NCBI GenBank assembly: GCA_014727835.1
Contig: WJMT01000036.1
Location: 1 to 49,568, forward strand
Direction of reading: 5' to 3'
Source: Candidatus Aminicenantota bacterium
GTDB taxonomy: Bacteria > Acidobacteriota > Aminicenantia > Aminicenantales > Aminicenantaceae
DNA length: 49,568 nt
Shown here: positions 44,327 through 49,568 of the stretch, in pieces
How the letters are laid out: each line of letters opens with the position of its first letter
Position numbering within the stretch: the first letter of the stretch is position 1
The notes under the pieces: generated by a model
The model's input: the letters and a program-made list of their open reading frames with translations, nothing else
The model's database searches: none
Told to the model about the DNA's origin: nothing
Translations under genes and position numbers: made by a program

Positions 44327-46306
44327 ATGAAGAGGTCAGGTATTGTGTCCCCAATTAAAAATTCTATAATCGCGTCTTTGATCGCAGCGGCCTCCATGGC
44401 CGTATCCAATGTGTTTGTGGAAATCATCAAACAGGATTCCATACTGCAGTTTAAAGACATTTTTCGCCTGTCTTTGTGGCATATGTTTGTGTGGCTCTGG
44501 TTCGGAGCTGCGGCAGGCCTTATCTTTGCTCTGTATTTCGCCCTAAAAAAGAAAAAATCCCATCCCCAATTTCTGACTTATCTCATCTATCTCTACATTT
44601 TGATTGCTCTGTTTGCAGCGTTTGTGGGATACATCAACCAGGATCTTCTTTCTTCCGTTTTTTCTCCCAAATCCATGGCTGTAAATTCTGCTTTCATTGC
44701 AGCTGGTGCGGCGCTTTTTATCCTTTTTTTCAAGAAAATCAAAATCACCCAGATCCAAACCTTTCCCACGGCCCTCAGGATCTATGTTTTGGTCTTACTC
44801 CTCATACTCTGCGCTTCGGTGATCCTCAACTTGGGATTGGTGAGCAAATCCAGCAGTCCTCTCTCTCAGGTCATGGACAGACCGCCTAACAACTTCAATG
44901 TGGTGATGATCTCCTTGGACGCAGTCCGTGCTGATCATCTCAGCTGTTACGGATACAGCCGAAAGACCACCCCTCATATTGACCAGCTCGCCTCAAAAGG
45001 CATCTTGTTTTCAAACGCCTTCTCCCATGCCTCCCACACCAAAGAATCCGTTCCCTCGCTTCTGACATCCACTTATCCGTCCACCCACAATGTCAAGACC
45101 CTAACCAGCGCACTGCCTAAAAATCTCATCACTCTGCCCTCTGTTTTCAAGGCATTCGGATATCAAACCGCTCTGTTTTCTGCCAATGGTGTGGTGTCTC
45201 CAGCTTACGGCTATACCAGGGGAGTGGATGATTTTTTTGGTTCTGAGACTGACATCATCCGGGCCACCATTTTGGGAAATCTGCTGCACAGAGTCAAAAC
45301 TTTGGACCTTCCTGTACTGAGCCCAACAATAAACCGTATAATCGAGTGGAGCACTTTTCTGATCAGAAAGAAAAGTTCGATCCAATCTGATGATGCCGGC
45401 CATGTCACCCAAAAAGCCCTCACCTGGATAACCGAGCATCAAAACAAGCCGTTTTTCATGTATGTTCATTATGCGGGAAGCCATGCTCCCTACCTTCCCC
45501 CCGCGCCCTATCATAAGATGTTTGTTGCAGATGAGGCCCAAAAGCCGGTCATAAATTTCCCTCCGAACTTAGAAATGTTTTGGCCTTTTGTCAAAGGCAA
45601 AGCCCTGCCTGAACCAAAGCGGAAAAACATGATCGCTCAGTATGACGGAGAGCTGTTTGATCATGATCAAAACCTGGGGCTTTTGTTTGATCACCTCAAA
45701 AAGCTTCGCCTGGAAGAAAAAACCATTCTCATCATCACCGCAGATCACGGCGAGGAATTCTATGATCACCAGGGTTGGGGACACGGGCATTCGCTTTTTG
45801 ATGAGGTCATCCATGTGCCTCTGATCATCTCGTCTCCGGTATTGATTCCGCAAGCCAAGACCGTCAATGACCTGGTGGCACAGGTGGATGTGTTTCCCAC
45901 GTTGTGCCGCGTCTGCGGGATCTCTCAATATCTCAAGCTTCCTTATGAGATTGAAGGTATGGATTTCTCACCTTTATTCACCTCCTCCTCTCAGCGATTC
46001 AGCAGAGAATTTGTCTTTTCAGAAGTGTTTCATGCGGGAAATTCCGCAAAATCTCTCAGGACTGAGAAATTCAAAGCCATAAAAGTCGTGGGCAGGGATC
46101 AGACCCAGCACTTTGTATTTGATTTGATCGCAGATCCTGATGAAAGCACCAATGTCATCCAAAAGCATCCCTCCGCAGCCAAAGAGTTGTTTGAGAGAAT
46201 CGATTTCCTGGTCAAGCGAGCCCAAAAAAAATCTTTTGATTCCCTTGACATCACTTTGGACGAAGATCTCAAAGACAAGTTGAGAACCCTGGGCTACATC
46301 AAATAA
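44327..46306 (+). CDS. Five-TM sulfatase-fold membrane enzyme with Thr nucleophile (EptA-like phosphotransferase?)
   Basis: 659 aa. Five hydrophobic helices (about 12-32, 46-73, 82-103, 116-137, 148-171), then an alkaline phosphatase-superfamily domain: MISLDAVRADH with metal Asp near 198, HTKESVPSLLTS with Thr at 238, and ITADHGEEFYDHQGWGHGHS near 471-488. The position filled by the formylglycine Cys/Ser in true sulfatases is Thr, and the text TxxSVP is that of EptA-type phosphoethanolamine transferases, which also have five helices. I favour phospho-group transfer to lipid A or polysaccharide over sulfate hydrolysis. Residues 1-10 derive from a dispersed repeat; GTG 44345, behind AGAGGT at 44331-44336, may be the true start. 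Confidence 0.75.
   Translation: MKRSGIVSPIKNSIIASLIAAASMAVSNVFVEIIKQDSILQFKDIFRLSLWHMFVWLWFGAAAGLIFALYFALKKKKSHPQFLTYLIYLYILIALFAAFVGYINQDLLSSVFSPKSMAVNSAFIAAGAALFILFFKKIKITQIQTFPTALRIYVLVLLLILCASVILNLGLVSKSSSPLSQVMDRPPNNFNVVMISLDAVRADHLSCYGYSRKTTPHIDQLASKGILFSNAFSHASHTKESVPSLLTSTYPSTHNVKTLTSALPKNLITLPSVFKAFGYQTALFSANGVVSPAYGYTRGVDDFFGSETDIIRATILGNLLHRVKTLDLPVLSPTINRIIEWSTFLIRKKSSIQSDDAGHVTQKALTWITEHQNKPFFMYVHYAGSHAPYLPPAPYHKMFVADEAQKPVINFPPNLEMFWPFVKGKALPEPKRKNMIAQYDGELFDHDQNLGLLFDHLKKLRLEEKTILIITADHGEEFYDHQGWGHGHSLFDEVIHVPLIISSPVLIPQAKTVNDLVAQVDVFPTLCRVCGISQYLKLPYEIEGMDFSPLFTSSSQRFSREFVFSEVFHAGNSAKSLRTEKFKAIKVVGRDQTQHFVFDLIADPDESTNVIQKHPSAAKELFERIDFLVKRAQKKSFDSLDITLDEDLKDKLRTLGYIK
44331..44360 (-). 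repeat. Partial dispersed repeat copy at the sulfatase-fold gene start
   Basis: CAGGTATTGTGTCCCCAATT at 44337-44356 matches the copies at 46369 and 46422; the upstream AGGTAAA part is shortened to AGAGGT. It supplies the first codons of the gene (GTG TCC CCA ATT). Confidence 0.75.
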
Positions 46307-46316
46307 AGAGAAACCA

Positions 46317-46357
46317 AAATACGGGGACACAATACCTATTCACCCTATTTCTATTTT
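46317..46357 (+). repeat. Dispersed repeat copy after the sulfatase-fold gene
   Basis: AAATACGGGGACACAATACC then TATTCACCCTATTTC. Same orientation as the units at 44053 and 44097. Together with 46369-46406 it forms an inverted repeat whose 15 nt core is perfect, a possible strong hairpin 10 nt after the stop codon. Confidence 0.8.
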
Positions 46358-46368
46358 TGCTGCTTTTC

Positions 46369-46406
46369 AAAAGAATTAGGTAAACAGGTATTGTGTCCCC
46401 AATTTA
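46369..46406 (-). repeat. Dispersed repeat copy, inverted orientation (38 nt)
   Basis: AAAAGAATTAGGTAAACAGG, then TATTGTGTCCCCAATTTA. It differs from the copy at 46422-46459 at one base; the two are direct repeats with a 53 nt period. Confidence 0.85.
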
Positions 46407-46421
46407 TGTGTTGATATTACA

Positions 46422-46459
46422 AAAAGAATTAGGTAAATAGGTATTGTGTCCCCAATTTA
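46422..46459 (-). repeat. Dispersed repeat copy overlapping the GT2 start codon (38 nt)
   Basis: AAAAGAATTAGGTAAATAGG, then TATTGTGTCCCCAATTTA. The GTG inside it (46446-46448) is the only start that keeps the first strand of the next gene. Confidence 0.85.
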
Positions 46460-47135
46460 TACGAAACAGAATTTTTGTGTGGTGGTTCCAACCAAAAACG
46501 AAGAAGGGACTATCGGAGAAGTCCTGGACCAAATCAAGTCCTTGACCCGCAATATCTTGGTGGTGGACGGACATTCGGTTGACCGCACACTCAATGAAGT
46601 GAAAAAAAGAGAAATCCCTTATGTCTTGGACCACAAAAAGGGAAAAGGCGATGCACTCAAAACCGGGGTCCGCCATTGCAAACAAGACATTATTGTTTTC
46701 ATTGATGCTGACGGCTCCCATGATGCAAGCGATATTCCCCGGCTCGTCAAACCCATTCAAGACAACAAGGCAGATATGGTGGTCGCTTCCCGCATTCTGG
46801 GGGGGAGTGATGAGCTCCACGGAACCTTTAATAAATTCATCCGCAACACCGGCACGAATTTCTTGGCTGTATTGGTCAACAAAAAATACAAAACCGAATT
46901 ATCTGATATTGAAAACGGTTTCCGGGCAATCCGCCGTGATGTGTTTGAGTCCATAAATTTAAACGCCAATGGATTCACAATCGAACAGGAGATGGTGCTG
47001 CGCTGCCTGAAAATGGGATTTCATGTGGCTGAAAGAGCCAGCCACGAATACGTACGAATGTCAGGATATTCCAAACTTCATGCAGCGCAGGGATTTTATT
47101 TTCTCCTGCATTTTTTCAAGGAATATTTGTTTTGA
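46446..47135 (+). CDS. DPM1-like GT2 glycosyltransferase starting inside a repeat
   Basis: 229 aa. GT-A core: FCVVVPTKNEEGTIGEVLDQ, VVDGHSVDRT, GKGDALKTGVRHCKQD, FIDADGSHDASDIP (metal site near residue 84) and DIENGFRAIRRDVFESI. Without C-terminal helices it resembles DPM1-type polyprenyl-phosphate mannosyl/glucosyltransferases. GTG 46446 lies in the repeat; a TAA in frame just upstream excludes any earlier start, and later GTGs would delete strand 1, so residues 1-5 (VSPIY) are repeat-encoded. It overlaps the next membrane protein gene by 4 nt, a donor-maker plus GT-C pairing like 14645/16101. Confidence 0.87.
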   Translation: MSPIYTKQNFCVVVPTKNEEGTIGEVLDQIKSLTRNILVVDGHSVDRTLNEVKKREIPYVLDHKKGKGDALKTGVRHCKQDIIVFIDADGSHDASDIPRLVKPIQDNKADMVVASRILGGSDELHGTFNKFIRNTGTNFLAVLVNKKYKTELSDIENGFRAIRRDVFESINLNANGFTIEQEMVLRCLKMGFHVAERASHEYVRMSGYSKLHAAQGFYFLLHFFKEYLF

Positions 47136-48454
47136 ACAAAATCAATACAAAAAAAATATTTCTTACAGCCCTCTGTTTTCTTTTGGTCAGGAATATATTT
47201 TTCTGTTTTCTTCTGCCTCTCTGGTCTCATGGAGATGAAATCGCCCATTTCGACTATGTCCTCAAGTTAAACCGCGGCCACTTTCCTGAACCGGTCGAAT
47301 ATATAGAAACATCTTTGTTTGCCCTTCATAAGATGCGCTGGGACAATCGAATCATAACCCATCACAAGGCCCATGGCATCCGGAATATAGAAGATCTTGG
47401 ACTGGCCGGTCATTCCTATGAGGCCAATCAGCCTCCTCTTCCTTATCTGATCATGGCTCTGGTCAGAAAAGGTCTCTTGTTTCTCAATGTCCCTCTGCTC
47501 CTCCAGGTCAAGCTTCTCAGAGTTTTCACTCTTTTTCCCCTGATTTTAGGCCTGGTCATCATCTATAAAGGCCTGCAAAGCGCAAAAATAAAGCATCCTG
47601 TCTATTATTACCCCCTTTTCTTCATCCCCCTCCTCCCCCAAGATATGTTTTTTTCCATCAATACGGATTGCTATTCCTTTTTTTTCGCAAGTCTTGCTGT
47701 GGTGGGCATCATCCGCCTGTTTCTCAATTCATCATCCTGGAAAGCATGGATTTTGCTCTCAGCAGGGGTGATCCTTTGTCTTTGGACCAAAGCCACCAAC
47801 GCTCTCTTGTTTGTTCTCTGGCCTGTGCTGATCATCTTTTTTTGGGTGGAGCAGAGAAACAGAAAAAAAATTCTCATCGCTCTTTTGGTTTTACTCATAA
47901 TCCTTGTTTTTTCTTCTCCCTGGTATATCTACAACCAGATGCGATTTTCAGATCCGTTCAGAAATACCGTTGAACTGGATTATCCTGAGGTGCTGCCTCG
48001 GCCGGTTTCTTTCTCCACACTGAAAATCTTTGCTCTTGGATTCAACAGGACACTTTTTAGGGGAGAATTTCTCTGGAACGGGCGGTATATTGAGGTATTC
48101 AGTGCTCTGGGCAATACCATTGTCCTGGTGATCATGCCTCTTCTTATCTTTGCCGCCGGCTTTGTGTCTTTCTTTTTTTATTTTGACCGGTCAAAAAAAC
48201 ATTTGAAATATTTGATTCTTTGCGGAGCCGGGACCATTTCTGCTTTGCTGCTGGCCTATTTCGCTGTGGGAGGGCTTCCGTATTATCAGGTTAGATATGG
48301 ATTTGCAGGGCTGTATTTCATGATGCTGGTCTATGCCATAGGATGGAAAAAGATCATTCCCCAAGAGCCGTACAACTTCTATATTCCCGCTGCCTGGCTC
48401 TTATCCTACAATCTTGTGTATGCTTATAATCTCTTTACCAAAGTCACACTGTGA
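47132..48454 (+). CDS. DUF2142-like polytopic membrane protein (putative GT-C glycosyltransferase)
   Basis: 440 aa with about 10-11 helices. After helix 1 comes LPLWSHGDEIAHFDYVLKL and later YEANQPPLPYLIM, the D-E/H-F-D-Y and QPPL-Y pattern of DUF2142-type proteins, with acidic residues in the first periplasmic loop as in GT-C enzymes. It would take a sugar from a polyprenyl phosphate made by the GT2 just before it. TTG 47132 overlaps that gene's TGA, with AAGGA at 47117-47121. It is related in layout to the protein at 14645, and sequence similarity beyond the motifs is modest. Confidence 0.75.
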   Translation: MNKINTKKIFLTALCFLLVRNIFFCFLLPLWSHGDEIAHFDYVLKLNRGHFPEPVEYIETSLFALHKMRWDNRIITHHKAHGIRNIEDLGLAGHSYEANQPPLPYLIMALVRKGLLFLNVPLLLQVKLLRVFTLFPLILGLVIIYKGLQSAKIKHPVYYYPLFFIPLLPQDMFFSINTDCYSFFFASLAVVGIIRLFLNSSSWKAWILLSAGVILCLWTKATNALLFVLWPVLIIFFWVEQRNRKKILIALLVLLIILVFSSPWYIYNQMRFSDPFRNTVELDYPEVLPRPVSFSTLKIFALGFNRTLFRGEFLWNGRYIEVFSALGNTIVLVIMPLLIFAAGFVSFFFYFDRSKKHLKYLILCGAGTISALLLAYFAVGGLPYYQVRYGFAGLYFMMLVYAIGWKKIIPQEPYNFYIPAAWLLSYNLVYAYNLFTKVTL

Positions 48455-48489
48455 TGATGATTTTTCTCATCAATTCGTATTTTATGATA

Positions 48490-48495
48490 TATAAT
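48490..48495 (+). promoter_or_regulatory. Candidate -10 element before the dienelactone hydrolase gene
   Basis: Perfect TATAAT in an AT-rich run, 60 nt before ATG 48555. No good -35 hexamer at 16-18 nt spacing, so the promoter is only probable. Confidence 0.35.
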
Positions 48496-48554
48496 AAAAG
48501 AGGAAAAAAGGGAAAAAAGGAAAGAAAAAAAATCCCCAAGTAACAGGAGGGAAT

Positions 48555-49415
48555 ATGGATAAAAAATTTATCGACTTATACCAGGATTATTCCAAAGGAC
48601 ATTTGGGCCGGCGGGAATTCCTCAAAAAATTAGCTGCTCTGGCCGGCAGCACAGCTGCAGGCGTGGCTCTTCTTCCCCTTATTGAGAAAAAATATGCCCA
48701 GGCTCAGTTTGTGCCTGAGGACGAACCCCGTTTGCAGACCGGATACATCCAGTATCCCGGTCAAACAGGAGAGGTGCGTGCTTACAAAGCTCAGCCCAAG
48801 GAAAACAAAAAACACGCAGGCGTGATCGTGATCCACGAGAACAAAGGGCTTCAGCCGCATATAGAGGATGTGGCCCGCCGGGTGGCTCTGGAAGGTTATT
48901 GCGCCATAGCTCCGGATGCTCTGTCCCCATTGGGCGGCACTCCTGAGAGTGTTGATGATGCACGCTCAAAGATGAGGGAGCTGGACCGAGAAGATACGGT
49001 CAAAAACTTTGTGGCTGCTGTCCAGTACCTGAAAACTCATCCCCAGACCACGGGCAAGGTGGGATGCATGGGATTCTGCTGGGGAGGAAGCATGACCAAC
49101 CAGGTGGCTGTCCATGCACCGGATTTAACCGCAGCTGTGCCTTTTTACGGAGGACAGCCTGACCCAGAACAAGTCCCGCAAATCAAAGCATCCCTGCTTC
49201 TTCAATACGCTGGGCTGGATGATCGCATCAATGCCGGCATCCCTGAGTTTGAAAAAGCGCTCAAAAAAGCCGGGGTGGAATACGAGATGTTCATGTATGA
49301 GGGAGCCGGACATGCGTTTTTCAATGACTCCCGTGCAGAGAGGTATCATGAGAAAGCCGCGCAACTGGCCTGGAAGCGCACGCTGGCCTTCTTTAAGGAG
49401 AAGCTCAAAACCTGA
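48555..49415 (+). CDS. Dienelactone hydrolase family protein with Tat signal
   Basis: 286 aa. N-terminal GRREFLKKLAALAGS is a twin-arginine signal followed by a hydrophobic stretch and AQA cleavage near residue 50, so the enzyme folds before export to the periplasm. The alpha/beta hydrolase core has the DLH pattern: HENKGL with Glu near 95, GFCWGG with nucleophile Cys near 175, LDDRIN with Asp near 223 and GAGHAFFND with His near 253. AACAGGAGGGAAT gives a strong ribosome binding site for ATG 48555. The substrate is unknown. It is probably not part of glycan assembly and marks the end of the cluster. Confidence 0.9.
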   Translation: MDKKFIDLYQDYSKGHLGRREFLKKLAALAGSTAAGVALLPLIEKKYAQAQFVPEDEPRLQTGYIQYPGQTGEVRAYKAQPKENKKHAGVIVIHENKGLQPHIEDVARRVALEGYCAIAPDALSPLGGTPESVDDARSKMRELDREDTVKNFVAAVQYLKTHPQTTGKVGCMGFCWGGSMTNQVAVHAPDLTAAVPFYGGQPDPEQVPQIKASLLLQYAGLDDRINAGIPEFEKALKKAGVEYEMFMYEGAGHAFFNDSRAERYHEKAAQLAWKRTLAFFKEKLKT

Positions 49416-49428
49416 AAAATCACTGAGT

Positions 49429-49460
49429 TTTTGAGTCCCTGAGTCCCTAAGGCACTGAGT
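49429..49460. repeat. Short degenerate tandem repeat (CTGAGT motif)
   Basis: Four near-copies of a 7-8 nt motif: CACTGAGT, TTGAGTCC, CTGAGTCC and CACTGAGT in 32 nt, between two convergent genes. It may be a small intergenic repeat; no T-run, so not a clear terminator. Confidence 0.5.
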
Positions 49461-49463
49461 TCC

Positions 49464-49568
49464 TCACTTTTGACGGCGCCATTCTAAGGCCACCTGGTCC
49501 ACCCAGGGCTTTGAGTGGGTGAAAAAGCGCTTGTATCCGGCACACAAGTGATTCAATCCGTCATCTCC
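49464..49568 (-). CDS. C-terminal fragment of probable anaerobic sulfatase maturase (radical SAM, SPASM)
   Basis: Only 34 codons and a TGA (minus-strand stop at 49466-49464) lie in the window; the gene runs off the right edge. The tail reads GLNHLCAGYKRFFTHSKPW and ends RRQK. The LC-x-GYK-FF-x-H block matches the end of anaerobic sulfatase-maturating enzymes, which install formylglycine in Cys/Ser-type sulfatases. It converges with the dienelactone hydrolase gene. If right, its client is outside the window or is not the Thr-type enzyme at 44327. The N-terminal CxxxCxxC radical SAM motif is not visible here. Confidence 0.55.
   Translation of the reverse strand, partial: GDDGLNHLCAGYKRFFTHSKPWVDQVALEWRRQK

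Noticed and set aside
44327-46306. Calling this gene a true (formylglycine) sulfatase
   Set aside because: The nucleophile position is Thr and the CxPxR pattern is absent.
46404-46820. Minus-strand frame ending in repeat sequence (138 codons)
   Set aside because: Antisense to the GT2 catalytic domain; its first residues are just the translated repeat.

Overview
The window is one long polysaccharide gene cluster from a Gram-negative bacterium, most likely an uncultivated lineage. An outer-membrane barrel protein with a C-terminal aromatic residue, an O-antigen ligase/polymerase-type protein and Wzm/Wzt export genes point to a two-membrane envelope. Moderate GC, PD40 propellers, a multidomain SGNH hydrolase and a probable anaerobic sulfatase-maturase end would suit groups such as Aminicenantes or deltaproteobacterial relatives, but I cannot fix the phylum from sequence alone. 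No rRNA, tRNA, CRISPR array or complete insertion sequence was seen.

Layout. (1) 66-11068 (+): WbpE-like aminotransferase, PAPS-type sulfotransferase, a small unknown protein, GT4, AsnB-type amidotransferase, Wzx-type flippase, WbpA-like UDP-HexNAc dehydrogenase, an unknown membrane protein and an O-antigen ligase/polymerase. A strong sigma70-type promoter lies before asnB. (2) 11059-12681: a PD40 propeller protein (-) and a small outer-membrane barrel (+) read from a divergent promoter region. (3) 12714-32054 (+): a densely packed, often overlapping run of glycosyltransferases, a tandem pair of FAD enzymes, a hexapeptide acyltransferase, the ABC exporter wzm/wzt, a PslG-like glycosidase and a second sulfotransferase. 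(4) 32027-36788: divergent large GT-C-like membrane proteins (the second YfhO-like). (5) 36952-44055 (+): secreted SGNH hydrolase, wecA-type initiating transferase and the complete dTDP-L-rhamnose set in the order rmlA-rmlC-rmlB-rmlD. (6) 44053-46459: seven copies of a short dispersed repeat on both sides of a five-TM sulfatase-fold enzyme. (7) 46446-49568: DPM1-like GT2 with a DUF2142-like membrane protein, a Tat-exported dienelactone hydrolase and, on the minus strand, the C-terminus of a probable anaerobic sulfatase maturase.

How it may work together. WecA-type priming on undecaprenyl phosphate, dTDP-L-rhamnose and an amidated amino-uronic acid (WbpE/WbpA/AsnB logic) would feed the many cytoplasmic transferases. 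Two export logics coexist: flippase plus ligase/polymerase, and Wzm/Wzt with a Wzt C-terminal domain of the type that reads a chain-end modification. Sulfotransferases and an acyltransferase could decorate the chain. Two DPM1-like enzymes next to GT-C-like membrane proteins suggest further periplasmic glycosylation.

The most unusual signal is the repeat family at 44053-46459. Its copies form the stop codon of rmlD and the start region of the next two genes, which both read GTG TCC CCA ATT at the N-terminus. Other points are two tandem FAD paralogs, an SGNH enzyme without the usual block V Asp, a probably leaderless PD40 gene, and gene ends that overlap convergently.
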